Positions 1-16,219 of a DNA stretch of 64,000 nt are shown here, piece by piece. Position 1 is the first letter of the stretch, and each line of letters begins with the position of its first letter. Below the pieces are notes generated by a model, which was given only the letters and a program-made list of their open reading frames with translations, did no database searches and was not told the origin of the DNA. This DNA comes from Deinococcus terrestris (GTDB lineage: Bacteria > Deinococcota > Deinococci > Deinococcales > Deinococcaceae), in NCBI RefSeq assembly GCF_009377345.1, contig NZ_WBSL01000005.1, forward strand, positions 62,001 to 126,000. Reading direction: 5' to 3'. A program made the translations under genes and the position numbers.

Positions 1-1
1 C

Positions 2-259
2 TGGACCTTCAAGGCGATGCCCGGCGGCACCGAAGTCACCCTGGGCATGAACGGCAAGATTCGCTACCGCTGGGTCCAGAAACCCGTCGAGCGGCTGATG
101 CACAACCTCGTCATCAGCACCCTGACGGCGCTCCAGCGGCAGGTGGACGCCCCCGGCGCCCAACTCATGGAGGATATGGGCCGCGAGATGCAGCGCAAGC
201 AAAAAGAGGAGCAGAAGGCCGCGAAGGAGGCCGCCAAAGCCGCGCGGCGGCGCAAGTAG
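2..259 (+). CDS. C-terminal end of an SRPBCC-like protein (partial)
   Basis: The open frame enters from the left edge, so the start is missing; 85 residues are visible. The visible part begins WTFKAMPGGTEVTLGMNGKI and ends in a charged Lys/Glu/Ala-rich tail finishing RRRK. The pattern of a beta strand with a PGGT turn followed by a long amphipathic helix (the stretch containing LMHNLVISTLTALQRQ) resembles the C-terminal helix of SRPBCC/polyketide-cyclase fold proteins, which bind hydrophobic ligands. The tail after that helix looks disordered. The assignment is inference from fold pattern only. The stop is followed 13 bases later by the next start, so the two genes are probably co-transcribed. 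Confidence 0.5.
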   Translation, partial: WTFKAMPGGTEVTLGMNGKIRYRWVQKPVERLMHNLVISTLTALQRQVDAPGAQLMEDMGREMQRKQKEEQKAAKEAAKAARRRK

Positions 260-271
260 GAGGCGGCGGGG

Positions 272-538
272 GTGGGCATGGACCTCTGGGACCTGCGGGA
301 CAGGACCGTCTTCCGGGACCCGGAGTTGCGGCTCACGCTGGGGCGGCACCCGGAAACGGGCCAGCCTTACGTGCTGTTCATGGTGCAAAACGGGTTCATG
401 GAATACCCGGCCCGGCTGCCCCTCAGCGAGGAGGACTTCCGGCGGTTTCTGGCCGACCCCTTCCTGACCCTGCCCCTCACCGACCGCTATCAGGGGCTGG
501 ACTGCGGGGAGGTCCGGGCGGCGGGAGCGGAGTGCTGA
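272..538 (+). CDS. Small hypothetical protein
   Basis: An 88-residue acidic protein that I do not recognise. The GTG at 272 is chosen because AGGAGG at 258-263 lies 8 bases upstream; an in-frame ATG at 278 is the alternative. The sequence contains a strand-turn-strand region (LRLTLGRHPETGQPYVLFMV) followed by LSEEDFRRFLADPF, suggesting a small alpha/beta protein. It follows the SRPBCC-like gene closely on the same strand and converges on the beta-propeller gene after 16 bases. No function is proposed. Confidence 0.6.
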   Translation: MGMDLWDLRDRTVFRDPELRLTLGRHPETGQPYVLFMVQNGFMEYPARLPLSEEDFRRFLADPFLTLPLTDRYQGLDCGEVRAAGAEC

Positions 539-554
539 GGCTGCCCGTGCCGCC

Positions 555-1667
555 TCACTTCCCCGGCACCGCCACCACCCGCGACCCCTCCTCCTGGCCC
601 AGCAGCAAGCGGTCCGGGCCGAGCCACTGCACGGTGTCGGGCACGTCGTAGCGCTGCCACCAGACCACCCGGCTCTGCGGGCCGTCCGGGGCCGCGCGGG
701 TCACCACCACACATTCGCTGCGCCAGCCGCCGCACCCGTGAAAAGCGGCGGAGGCCAGCGCCGTCCCCGCCGGGTTCCAGGCGAGCGCCCGCACCAGTCC
801 CCGGTGGGGCCGGGTTCGCCAGACTTGCCGCCCGGTCGCCACGTCCCAGACGGTCAGGGTTCCCTCCCTCCATCCGGCAGCCAACCGCGTCCCGTCTGGC
901 GTGAGGCCGAGGCTGTAGGGGCCTTCCTCGCCGCCGAAGCGGAAGCGTTCGGGGCGGGGCTGGCGCGTCCGCAGGTCGTAGAGGGCGACCTCGCCGCGCC
1001 GGGGGCTGTAGGCGAGCGTCCTTCCAGCGGCGTCCACGCTGCCCCCCGCCTCCCACCAGCATTCGAAGGGCACCCGCCACACCACCGCCCCGTCCGACCA
1101 GCGCCGCAGGGTGAGGCGGACCGGCAGGTCGCGCCCCGGTCCTGCCGCATCGGTCAGGAGCAGGCCCTGCGGCAGGGCGGCGAACACGCACGGCTGGTAT
1201 TCAAAGGAGCGCCACTCGCCCTGCACCTGTCCCCCGGCCGCGTCCAGCGCAGTGACCCGGCCCTCGGTGTCGTGAATCCAGACCGTGCGGCTGTCGGGGG
1301 ACCAGACCAAGGCGTTCACGCTGCGGAAGTCCTCGGTGGGCAGGTCGGTGGTCCAGCGCCGCTCCATCGTGGCGGCCTCCCACAGGGCCACCCGCGCGGT
1401 GAAGCTCTCGCCGTCCTCGCGGGTGCCGCCAATCGCCACCCAGCGGCCGTCGGGGGACTGCGCGGCGTGGTCCAGGCCCTCGTAGAGGCCGCCGCCCCGC
1501 AGATAGACGGGCAGCCCGGTTTCCTGCGCCCGCCACGTCTGCACGGGCCGGGACTCCCACACGGCGCGGGCGATCCCGAACAGGTTGAAGATCAGCAGAG
1601 GAGTCAGCAACACCATCAGCACGCGCTGAAGCCGGGTAGGGCGGGGGCGGCCGGGCGCGGGGGTCAT
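555..1667 (-). CDS. Membrane-anchored WD40-type beta-propeller protein
   Basis: 370 residues. After a short Arg/Pro-rich head there is one hydrophobic segment (VLMVLLTPLLIFNLFGIA, about residues 15-32), which predicts an N-terminal anchor with the propeller outside the cytoplasm. The rest has repeated blades of the kind QSPDGRWVAIGG, WSPDSRTVWIHD, LTPDGTRLAAGW and WNPAGTALASAA, each followed by W-D or Y-D-L strands, typical of WD40/YVTN scaffolds. Such proteins act as interaction platforms; no enzyme motif is seen. The frame stays open further upstream, but the ATG at 1667 sits directly before the hydrophobic segment. The gene is divergent from gnd. Confidence 0.7.
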   Translation of the reverse strand: MTPAPGRPRPTRLQRVLMVLLTPLLIFNLFGIARAVWESRPVQTWRAQETGLPVYLRGGGLYEGLDHAAQSPDGRWVAIGGTREDGESFTARVALWEAATMERRWTTDLPTEDFRSVNALVWSPDSRTVWIHDTEGRVTALDAAGGQVQGEWRSFEYQPCVFAALPQGLLLTDAAGPGRDLPVRLTLRRWSDGAVVWRVPFECWWEAGGSVDAAGRTLAYSPRRGEVALYDLRTRQPRPERFRFGGEEGPYSLGLTPDGTRLAAGWREGTLTVWDVATGRQVWRTRPHRGLVRALAWNPAGTALASAAFHGCGGWRSECVVVTRAAPDGPQSRVVWWQRYDVPDTVQWLGPDRLLLGQEEGSRVVAVPGK

Positions 1668-1849
1668 GCTCCGACTGTAGCCCTCCGGCTGGGGAAGTCG
1701 GGGCGCACTTACGCCCGCCCTTGAGCCAGCCCTGAGACAACGCCCCCGGCGCCGCCGCCCCGCGAGGCCCGCGCGTATGATGCCCCCTAGATGAGCCGGG
1801 GGGGCAGGAGGCCGCTTCCGCACCTCCTCCCCCGCGCCGGGAGGCTGCT

Positions 1850-4485
<2,636 letters not shown>

Positions 4486-4537
4486 GGGGGCACCGCTCAC
4501 CCGCAATGTTCTGTGATCGGCGCAAGGGAGCCAGCGC

Positions 4538-5526
4538 ATGACCTCTCCCGACCTTCCTACCCTCGGGCCGGTCGAGACCTCAGTGCGGGGGGCGCAGGCA
4601 GCGCTGGACGAGCTCTGGGCGCAGACGCAGGTGGAGACGCGGGCTTACACCGGAAACATCGTGGCGCTGACGGTGGGACGGCACCTCGCGCGGGTCGAGG
4701 AGGCGCTCGCCGGGCTGGAGGGGCGGTACGCGGGGCGGCAGATTATCGGGGTGATGGACGGGGGCGGCGAGGTGCGGGTGCAGGTCAGCCTCGTGCCGCA
4801 GCCGGGCGGGCTGTATATCGAGCGCATCCGGCTCTCTGCCGACCCAGAGAGCCTTCAGGGGGCCATCCTCCCGCTGCTGCGCCCCGCCACCGTCAACCAC
4901 GTGTGGTGGGGGGCCGACACCCGCCCGGAAGGGGTGCTGCTCTCCGAACTCACTGAGATCGCCGATCAGGTCATCGCGGACAGCCTCACCCTCGACATTC
5001 CCCCGGCGCGGCACTACGCGCTGGCCGACCTGGGCTGGAGCCGCTCAGCGGGCTGGCGCGAGGCGGTGGCGCAACTGTTCGACAGCCCCGACGCGGCGCG
5101 GCAACTCGCCGGGGTGCGCGGGCTGGAGGTGACCTACGCGGGGAAAACGACCTCCCCGCCCGCCTCTTTGCCGGGTGGGTGGCGAGCATACTGGGCTGGC
5201 CGGACCTCGGCGGCGTGACTTACCGCCCCGGCGACTGCGGACGCGAGAACGGTGACCTGTGCGGGGTGACCCTGCTGGGCGAGGGGGTGCGCTTCACGCT
5301 CACGGCGGCCGGGGGCGACCTCGTGCGGACCGGGTGCGAGTGGCCGGGCATGACCCGCCAGACCGAACTGAACGTGCCGCGCATGACCCTGGCGGAGGGC
5401 CTGGCCCGCGTGATGGCCCGCCCGGAGCGCCGGGAGGTCTTCGAGCGGGCGTGGGCGCTGGCGAAGGCGAGCCTGGGGGGGTACTCGGGGGGAGTGGGGG
5501 TCGCGGAAGGTGACGCCCACTTCTGA
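4538..5526 (+). pseudogene. opcA: Glucose-6-phosphate dehydrogenase assembly protein OpcA, frameshifted
   Basis: OpcA helps assemble or activate Zwf and normally follows zwf in cyanobacteria, actinobacteria and Deinococcus. The first frame, from ATG 4538, gives typical OpcA sequence ([30 protein letters not shown]) to about position 5143, then drifts and stops at 5218. From about 5143 the continuation is in the -1 frame ([19 protein letters not shown]...) and runs to the stop at 5526. The join lies at a run of four G and four A; one extra A there restores a single frame of about 330 codons. This is either a one-base deletion, making a broken gene, or a homopolymer sequencing error. A classical -1 slippery heptamer in register is not present. 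Confidence 0.8.
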
Positions 5527-5788
5527 CCCACAAAGGCAGCTTGGCAGGGTGACGGGTCGGCTTTCGCCCCCTCGTCAGCCTGCTTCCCTGCTGGGGAACC
5601 GGCAGGCGCAGAGGCCGGTCGCGCCGTCCGGGGACGCGGGTCGTCAGCTCCTGATCCTGGGCGAGTCGGGCCAGGACAGACGCGAACGGGGGTAGCCTGC
5701 ACCCAGGAACCCGCTGCTGGCCCGGCCCGTATGGGCTGCTGGCACGTCCGCCACCATCCGCGTTCTCGCTCCTCTCCCTGGAGGTTCC

Positions 5789-8557
<2,769 letters not shown>

Positions 8558-8894
8558 GCCGGGGCTTGTAGCTGGTGGAGGGGAAGAGCGTGAGGGACGG
8601 CGTTTTTCTCCTTCCCTTCTTGTGGGGCAGGGGTAGCAAGCGCCAGCTTGGCCTCACGGCGTCACCGGGAAAGAGAGGCCTGAACCTCCCCACTGGCCTC
8701 GGACGCCCGCCTCGTTCACCCCCTCTGCAAGCAGCTCTACGAGTCCCAATCTCCCCCCTCTCCTTCAGAGCTTTGCAAGCCAAGGGGAGGGGCTTTTTTG
8801 CCCCGCAGCACCCACCTCCCCTGCCGAACCGGAGTTCTACCTTTTGTTCTCTACAAGCCACAGCCCACGCGCCGCAAGCCCCATACTCTCCCCC
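8558..8894. other. Intergenic region without a gene
   Basis: No convincing coding frame on either strand. It holds a strong terminator (8755-8799) in the plus direction. Just before queG the sequence TACTCT at 8884-8889 is a leaderless-type -10 box five bases from the GTG. Confidence 0.6.
8755..8799 (+). terminator. Rho-independent terminator
   Basis: An 11-bp stem (CCCCTCTCCTT with AAGGGGAGGGG, one G-U pair) encloses a loop that itself pairs GCTT with AAGC. It is followed by C and six T at 8794-8799. It would end the M16 peptidase transcript. Confidence 0.7.
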
Positions 8895-9998
<1,104 letters not shown>

Positions 9999-10058
9999 GG
10001 ACAACTCTGAGTCTTTTCCCACTCGTCAGCCTCCGGCGGACGTGATGAGGTGGGGGGC

Positions 10059-10451
10059 ATGGCGACCCTGACCGAACAGTTCATGCAGGCCCTGCGGACC
10101 ACCGAGGACAGCCGCGATCCGACCCCCCTCGTGGAACTCTTTGCGGAAGATTCGACCCTCCGCAACCTGACCACCCAGGAGTGGAGCGGCAAGGACGGGG
10201 CGCGGGACTTCTGGACCCGCTACCTGGAAAACTTCGACACCATCCACAGCGAGTTTTTCCACCACTCTGACGACGGCAGCACGGGGCTGATGGAGTGGGA
10301 AGCGACCGGGCAGCTCGCGGGCGGGCATGACATCGCTTACCGGGGTAGTAGCGTGATCGAGCACGACGGCCAGAAGGTGCAGGCCTTCCGCACCTACTAC
10401 GACTCGGCCGCCTTCGTGAAGCCCGCCGTGGAGGGCAGCGAGCAGAGCTGA
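10059..10451 (+). CDS. NTF2-like / SnoaL-type small protein
   Basis: 130 residues. The order helix (FMQALRTTED), acidic pocket segment (LVELFAEDSTLRNL), GKDGARDFWTRYL, then a curved sheet (MEWEATGQLAGGHDIAYRGSSVIEHDG and VQAFRTYYDSAAF) is that of the NTF2/SnoaL cone fold. Members bind or isomerise small hydrophobic molecules, or serve stress functions. The substrate cannot be read from sequence. ATG 10059 is preferred over the GTG at 10050 because the SnoaL-like segment starts there (MATLTEQF). It lies 60 bases after queG on the same strand. Confidence 0.75.
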   Translation: MATLTEQFMQALRTTEDSRDPTPLVELFAEDSTLRNLTTQEWSGKDGARDFWTRYLENFDTIHSEFFHHSDDGSTGLMEWEATGQLAGGHDIAYRGSSVIEHDGQKVQAFRTYYDSAAFVKPAVEGSEQS

Positions 10452-10567
10452 GCCCCGCCCTTCCCCGCCGCCCCGGTTCTCCCCTGCGAGACCGGGGCAC
10501 TGCTATGCCTGAGCGCTAAAGACGAACTCAAGGCGCGTCCCTCACCCGGCGCCGCTAGCATGGGGCC

Positions 10568-11398
10568 ATGCGCCCCCGCTCTCCCCTGCTGCCCCTCCTC
10601 GCGGCGCTCCTCTCCCTCTCTATTCCGGCTGAGGCCGCGCAGACCGCCGCCGCGCCCGTCCTCAAGCCCACGGTCACCGCCCGCTACCCGCACGACCGGG
10701 GGGCCTTTACCCAGGGCCTCCAGTACCTCGGCGGGGGCACCCTGCTGGAAAGCACCGGGCAGGTGGGCGAGTCGGGGGTGCGGCGGGTCAATCTGCGGAC
10801 CGGGCAGGTGCTGAGGCAGGTGCCCACGCCGATCGCCAGCGCCTTCGGGGAGGGTGTGACGTTGCTGGGCGACGTGGCCTACCACATCACCTGGCAAACG
10901 GGCGTGGCCTTCGCCCTCGACGGCGAGACGCTGCGCGAGCAGGGGCGCTACCGCTATACGGGCGAGGGCTGGGGCATCACCCACGACGGCAAGAGCCTGA
11001 TCATGAGCGACGGTTCCTCCAGCCTGTTCTGGCGCGACCCGCGCACCTTCGCGGTCACGCGGACCCTGCGGGTCACTGACCGGGGCCAGCCCGTGAAGAA
11101 CCTCAACGAGCTGGAATACGTGCAGGGCCAGATTTACGCCAACGTGTGGCTCACCGACCGCATCGCCCGCATCGACCCGCGCACGGGGCGGGTGACTGCG
11201 TGGCTGGACGTGGGCGAGCTTCTGGAGGAGGCCAGCGACCGCGCCGACCGTTCCGGGCGCCCGCTCACCTTCGATGACGTGCCCAACGGTATTGCCTACG
11301 TGCCCGAACGCGGCACCTTGCTGCTGACCGGCAAGCGCTGGCCGGTGCTGTTCGAGGTCAAGGTGCCGGGCGTGACGGCGGTGACGACCAAGCGGTGA
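10568..11398 (+). CDS. Glutaminyl-peptide cyclotransferase (glutamine cyclotransferase)
   Basis: 276 residues. A signal peptide (SPLLPLLAALLSLSIPAEA) directs export. The mature part is a five-bladed propeller of the plant/bacterial glutaminyl cyclase type, which converts N-terminal Gln to pyroglutamate. Recognisable family stretches are YPHDRGAFTQGL near the N-terminus, EGWGITHDG, and LNELEYVQGQIYANVW. The promoter is leaderless: TAGCAT at 10556-10561, six bases before the ATG. The stop overlaps the next start by four bases (GTGA), so the downstream kinase is co-transcribed. Confidence 0.9.
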   Translation: MRPRSPLLPLLAALLSLSIPAEAAQTAAAPVLKPTVTARYPHDRGAFTQGLQYLGGGTLLESTGQVGESGVRRVNLRTGQVLRQVPTPIASAFGEGVTLLGDVAYHITWQTGVAFALDGETLREQGRYRYTGEGWGITHDGKSLIMSDGSSSLFWRDPRTFAVTRTLRVTDRGQPVKNLNELEYVQGQIYANVWLTDRIARIDPRTGRVTAWLDVGELLEEASDRADRSGRPLTFDDVPNGIAYVPERGTLLLTGKRWPVLFEVKVPGVTAVTTKR

Positions 11399-11922
11399 CG
11401 GTCCCGCCCCAGCTCATCGTGCTGCGCGGCAACTCGGGCAGCGGCAAGAGTTCGGTCGCCCGTGCCCTGCGCGAGCGTTCCGGGTATGGAATGGCCTGGG
11501 TGGAACAGGACTACCTGCGGCGCGTGCTGCTGCGAGAGCATGACGTGCCGGATGGCAAGAACATCGAGCTGATCGCCCTGAATGTCAGCTATGCCCTGGA
11601 ACACGGCTATCACGTCGTTCTGGAAGGCATCCTGACGGCCCGGAATTACGGCCCGATGCTGGAGCGTCTGCACCACGAGCACGGGGGATCGAGCCACTTC
11701 TATCTCTTCGACCTCCCCTTCGAGGAGACGGTGCGGCGCCACGCCACCCGGCCCCAGGCGCGGGAGTTCGGGCCGGAGATGATGCGCGGCTGGTATCAGG
11801 AACGCGACCGGCTGCCGTTCGTGGAGGAGCGGATCATTCCCGCTGACAGCACGCTGGAAGCGACCGTCGAACGGCTCTGGCACGAGACGGGATTACAGCA
11901 CGCTCAGGACGCCGTCGGCTGA
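11395..11922 (+). CDS. P-loop kinase / ATPase of the zeta-toxin-like AAA_33 group
   Basis: 175 residues. The Walker A motif GNSGSGKSS is at about residues 11-19. A following WVEQDYLRR and the hydrophobic strand HVVLEGIL are typical of small-molecule kinases of the zeta toxin/chloramphenicol-phosphotransferase superfamily. The helix ETVRRHATRPQAREFG carries the lid arginines. The substrate is unknown. The GTG start overlaps the cyclase stop by four bases, and the 3' end overlaps the convergent tmk gene by 19 bases. No antitoxin-like partner is adjacent, so a toxin role is unlikely. Confidence 0.75.
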   Translation: MTVPPQLIVLRGNSGSGKSSVARALRERSGYGMAWVEQDYLRRVLLREHDVPDGKNIELIALNVSYALEHGYHVVLEGILTARNYGPMLERLHHEHGGSSHFYLFDLPFEETVRRHATRPQAREFGPEMMRGWYQERDRLPFVEERIIPADSTLEATVERLWHETGLQHAQDAVG

Positions 11923-12545
11923 CGTCCCTGCGCCAGCCTCTCCCCCACCGCCTGCCAGATCGCCTCTGACAACTCGGCCTCGCCTCGCGCAGCGTCGAGA
12001 ACCAGAAAGCGCTCCGGCTCATGACGGGCGAGGTCGAGGAAGCCCCGGCGCACCCGCTCGTGAAAGGCGAGGTCGGCCTGTTCTAAACGGTCGGGCTGGC
12101 CTCGCTGCGCGGCCCGGTGGAGTCCCAGCGCCGGGTCGAGGTCCAGCAGCACCGTCAGGTCGGGCGTGAGGCCGCCCGTCACCTCCGCCGTGACGGCCCG
12201 CAGCAGCCCCGACTCCAGCCCCCGCCCTGCCCCCTGATAGGCGAGGCTGGAGTCGGCGTAGCGGTCGCACAGCACGACCTCGCCCCGCGACAGCGCCGGG
12301 CGCAGCACCTCGCGCACGAGCTGGGCGCGGCTGGCCGAGTACAGCAGGAACTCGGGGAGAGGGTCCATGTCGAGCGCGGGGTCGAGCAGCACCTCACGCA
12401 CCCGCGTGCCCAGCCCGGTGCCTCCCGGCTCGCGGGTGACCGTGTGGGCGACTCCCGCCGCCTCCAGCCGCACCGCGAGCCGCCGGAGCTGCGTGCTTTT
12501 GCCCGCGCCCTCGGGACCCTCGAAGGTGAGGAAGAGGGGGGTCAT
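11904..12545 (-). CDS. tmk: Thymidylate kinase
   Basis: 213 residues. It phosphorylates dTMP to dTDP. The P-loop EGPEGAGKST is at residues 9-18, the DRx-type motif CDRYADSSLAYQG near 95, and the TREPGGT segment that contacts the phosphates near 37. Length and motif order are normal. The 3' end overlaps the convergent kinase gene by 19 bases. Confidence 0.95.
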   Translation of the reverse strand: MTPLFLTFEGPEGAGKSTQLRRLAVRLEAAGVAHTVTREPGGTGLGTRVREVLLDPALDMDPLPEFLLYSASRAQLVREVLRPALSRGEVVLCDRYADSSLAYQGAGRGLESGLLRAVTAEVTGGLTPDLTVLLDLDPALGLHRAAQRGQPDRLEQADLAFHERVRRGFLDLARHEPERFLVLDAARGEAELSEAIWQAVGERLAQGRQPTAS

Positions 12546-12580
12546 GGGGCACCTATCCGGGAGGTGACCGCGAGGACCGG

Positions 12581-12613
12581 GGGGCGGGCCGCTGGTCGCT
12601 GGCGGCTGGAAGC
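12581..12613. repeat. Short intergenic repeat, copy 1
   Basis: A CCAGC/TTCCAG-type sequence. Its reverse complement shares the exact block CCAGCGGCCCGCCCC with the copy at 44449-44480. A related sequence is at 48669-48697. All three lie close to gene ends. Confidence 0.5.
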
Positions 12614-12618
12614 CTTCT

Positions 12619-13407
<789 letters not shown>

Positions 13408-13431
13408 GGGGGGCATTCTAGGCGCGGGGGC

Positions 13432-13830
13432 TCAGAGCGGAACGTCCCGGACCACGCTTTCGTGCCTCCCCTCGACCACCTCCAGCCGGTTGCCGAAGGG
13501 GTCGCGTAGAAAGACGCGCGGCACCCCAGCCTCGGCGTCGGCCCGGTAGACCACCCCGTGCGCGTCGCAGTGTGCCTGAAACGCGGCGAGGTCGGGGCAG
13601 CGCAGCGCCGGGTGCCCCTTCTCGCGCGGCACGAAGTCCGGCGTCACGCCGACATGCACCTGCCGCCCGTCGGGGAGGGCGAACCACGCGCCGCCCCGCG
13701 CCCGCAGCGCCTCCGGCTTGAGCAGCTCGGGCAGTCCCAGAAAGACGCCGAAAAAGGCCCGCGCCGCTTCCTCGCACCCGGCGGGGGCTTCGATCTGGAG
13801 GTGGTCGAGGCCGGAAATCAGGGAGGGCAT
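13432..13830 (-). CDS. VOC-family (glyoxalase/dioxygenase fold) protein
   Basis: 132 residues. One vicinal-oxygen-chelate module pair: LDHLQIEAP at the N-terminus, RGGAWFALPDGRQVHVGV in the middle, and the closing VFLRDPFGNRLEVVEGR. Metal ligands would be the N-terminal His and the C-terminal Glu. Function ranges over glyoxalases, fosfomycin-type resistance and dioxygenases, so no substrate is given. The start at 13830 matches the fold start and is preceded by CATACT and a six-base spacer. Confidence 0.85.
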   Translation of the reverse strand: MPSLISGLDHLQIEAPAGCEEAARAFFGVFLGLPELLKPEALRARGGAWFALPDGRQVHVGVTPDFVPREKGHPALRCPDLAAFQAHCDAHGVVYRADAEAGVPRVFLRDPFGNRLEVVEGRHESVVRDVPL

Positions 13831-13894
13831 GACGGCAGTATGAAACCGCACGGCGCAGGCCGACTGTCCTTGCAGCGGGAACAACACCGGCGAC

Positions 13895-14923
13895 TCAGAA
13901 CCCGAAGAAGTCCACGATCAACGCGGTCGCGTCGGGACCGCAGGGATCGCTGTAGGACCCCGCCGTGCTGCCACCGGGCCAGGCGTGCCCCAGCCCCTGA
14001 ACAACGTACCGGCGCAGCAGGACGCTGCCGTTCGTGCTGTCTCTGTAGTCGGAGCGGGTGTAGGACCGGCAGGCCGTCGCAGTCGCCGTGGCGTCGGCCA
14101 CGCTGTCCACGTTGCCGTTGTCCACCCCGTCCGTGGCGAGGTCGTTGGTCTGGGCGAACTGGGCGAGGGTCTGGGTGCCGTTGAGGGGATTGACCGTGCT
14201 GTCGGCCGTGCCGTGAAAGACCAGGGTCGGCATGGGGCGGCGCAGGCTGCCCATGTCGGCGGCGCAGGCAGAGCCGCGGGCATTCGGGTCGTACAGGCTG
14301 CCGTTTCGCATCGCGTCCACCGAACCGGTCGCGGTCGTCGCGGCCCTGTATTGCAGCCCCGCCACCACCGCGACCCGGCGGACGTGGTCGGGGTAGGTGC
14401 AGGCCAGAAGGCTCGACATCGCTCCCCCCGCCGAAATCCCGGCGACGCCGACGCGGGCGGCGTCCACCCGGTAGCTGGCCTTGACCCGGGCGATCATCCC
14501 CGCGATCAGGGACGGCTCACCGCTGCCCCGGCGCTGGTTCACGTCGTAAAACCAGTTCCAGCAGTCGGCCCCGTTGTAGGCGCTGCCCTGCTCGGGGTAC
14601 AGCACCAGGAAGTTCCGGGCGTCGGCCTGCACGTTCATGCGGGTGCCTGCGGCAAAGTCGTAGCCGTCCTGGGTACACCCGTGCAGCATGACCATCAGCG
14701 GGCGCGCCGCGCTGCCGTTGTACCCGGCGGGCACCCACAGGCGGTAGAAACGCGACCCGTAGGCATTGGTGTAGGTGCCCGACACCCAGGCTCCCGTCGC
14801 CTGAGCGCTCAGCCCCGACCCACCGGCAGCCGGGGCAGGGCTGGAGACAGCGGGGGGACGGGACAGCTCCGGACCGCAGGCGGTGAGCAGCAGGGCAGTC
14901 AGCAGGGCAGCGGGACGGTTCAT
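13895..14923 (-). CDS. Secreted PHB-depolymerase-type esterase (lipoprotein)
   Basis: 342 residues. The N-terminus ALLTALLLTAC is a lipobox, so the enzyme is probably lipid-anchored outside the membrane. The alpha/beta-hydrolase domain shows the oxyanion region VMLHGCTQD, nucleophile elbow GISAGGAMS, aspartate segment FHGTADSTV and histidine segment GLGHAWPGG, the LpqC/poly(3-hydroxybutyrate) depolymerase family pattern. Likely substrates are short polyhydroxyalkanoates or feruloyl/acetyl esters. Cysteine pairs suggest disulphides, consistent with export. The gene is followed by the VOC gene on the same strand. Confidence 0.85.
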   Translation of the reverse strand: MNRPAALLTALLLTACGPELSRPPAVSSPAPAAGGSGLSAQATGAWVSGTYTNAYGSRFYRLWVPAGYNGSAARPLMVMLHGCTQDGYDFAAGTRMNVQADARNFLVLYPEQGSAYNGADCWNWFYDVNQRRGSGEPSLIAGMIARVKASYRVDAARVGVAGISAGGAMSSLLACTYPDHVRRVAVVAGLQYRAATTATGSVDAMRNGSLYDPNARGSACAADMGSLRRPMPTLVFHGTADSTVNPLNGTQTLAQFAQTNDLATDGVDNGNVDSVADATATATACRSYTRSDYRDSTNGSVLLRRYVVQGLGHAWPGGSTAGSYSDPCGPDATALIVDFFGF

Positions 14924-15103
14924 GGCAGACCTCGCAGGGGGAGAGAGAAAGCCCCGCCCCCCAGGGACGCGGGCTGTCAGCAGCAGTGTGGACGCCCCGA
15001 CCCTAACGGCCCGCCGTCACGCCGCCGTTACAGGGCGGCCCTCTGGATTCCGTGCTTTCTCGCCGTCCGCCCGCGCCCGTCTGGGGTAGCCTGCGCCCCA
15101 AGC

Positions 15104-16219
15104 ATGCCGGTCTCCCCTCCCAGAACCGTCGTCGCCGTGCCTGCCCGCAACGAGGCCGGGCGGATCGGCCGGGCCGTTCGCGCCCTGGCCGCGCAGGTGG
15201 GCGCGGGCGGCAGGCCGCTGACGGGGTACGAGGTCTGGATTCTGGTGAACAACTCTGCCGACGACACGGCGGGGCGGGCGATGCAGGCCTCTCCCGTGGG
15301 CGGCCCGGTGCGGGTGCTGAGCTGCACCCTGCCCCCCGGCCAGGCCAACGTGGTGGGCGCCCGCCGCGCCGCGCTGGAGCTGGCCGCCGCCCGGCTGGGG
15401 GAGGACCCGGACGGGTTGATCGTGACCACCGACGCCGACAGTGTGCCCGCCCCGGACTGGCTGTGGCAGTTGCAGCGGGCCGTCTGCTCCGGGGCCGACG
15501 CCGCCTGCGGGCGCATCCTGCTGCGGCCCGAGGAACGGGCGCGGCTGCCCGGCCTGGTGCGGCGGGTGTACCTGCAAGACGCGGCCTACCGGCTGGCCGC
15601 CGAGCGCCTCACCGCGCGGCTCAACCCCGACCCCTTCGACCCCTGGCCCCGGCACCACCAGCATTTCGGGGCGAACTTGGCCCTGACCCTGCGGGCCTAC
15701 CGCGAGGTGGGCGGCGTGCCCGACGTGCCGCACCTGGAGGACGTGGCGCTGGTTCAGAGCCTGCGCCGCCACGACCTGCGAGTCCGCCGCACGCCGCACG
15801 CCCGCGTGCACACCAGCGCCCGCCTGAGTGGCCGCGTGTCCCTGGGCCTGAGCACCCAGCTCGCCGAGTGGCATGCGGACCCCGCCGCGTGGCGGGTGCC
15901 CGGCGCCGCCGAGGTCGCGGCCCTCGCCCGGGCGGAGGCCGCGCTGAAGGAGGCCCGGAAACAGGGCTGGCACCCCGGACTGCCGGGGCGCTGGCTGGCC
16001 CCCGCCGCCGTCCTGCGCCGGGCGCTGCGTGCCCCCACCCTGGGGCTGGGGCTGGAACTCGCCCACGCCGCCCGGCTGGGGGCGGGGCTGTGGGCAGGGC
16101 ACTACGCCCCGGTGCCCGTCGCGCGGGCGCTCGCCGAGGTGCGCGGGCAACTTCAGGGCGCGGCGCCGGAGGGGGAGGCCGCTCAGGACTCCGGCTTGCC
16201 GAGCACGTCCAGCCGGTAG
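15104..16219 (+). CDS. Family 2 glycosyltransferase
   Basis: 371 residues. A GT-A fold: VVAVPARNEAGRIGRAVRAL at the N-terminus, then ILVNNSADDTA, the metal-binding TTDADSVPAPDWL (DAD) and an acceptor-loop FGANLALTLRAYREVGG with HLEDVALVQSL (ED acid). The frame is open far upstream, but ATG 15104 gives the canonical GT2 start and TAGCCT lies 11 bases before it. No transmembrane segment is evident, so it acts in the cytoplasm. Its 3' end overlaps the convergent methyltransferase by 37 bases. Together with the three opposite-strand genes it forms a glycosyltransferase/methyltransferase/deacetylase/dehydrogenase group. Confidence 0.88.
   Translation: MPVSPPRTVVAVPARNEAGRIGRAVRALAAQVGAGGRPLTGYEVWILVNNSADDTAGRAMQASPVGGPVRVLSCTLPPGQANVVGARRAALELAAARLGEDPDGLIVTTDADSVPAPDWLWQLQRAVCSGADAACGRILLRPEERARLPGLVRRVYLQDAAYRLAAERLTARLNPDPFDPWPRHHQHFGANLALTLRAYREVGGVPDVPHLEDVALVQSLRRHDLRVRRTPHARVHTSARLSGRVSLGLSTQLAEWHADPAAWRVPGAAEVAALARAEAALKEARKQGWHPGLPGRWLAPAAVLRRALRAPTLGLGLELAHAARLGAGLWAGHYAPVPVARALAEVRGQLQGAAPEGEAAQDSGLPSTSSR

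Noticed and set aside
5140..5160. Programmed -1 frameshift in opcA
   Set aside because: The GGGGAAAA run is not in the X XXY YYZ register for the incoming frame, and no stimulatory structure stands out.
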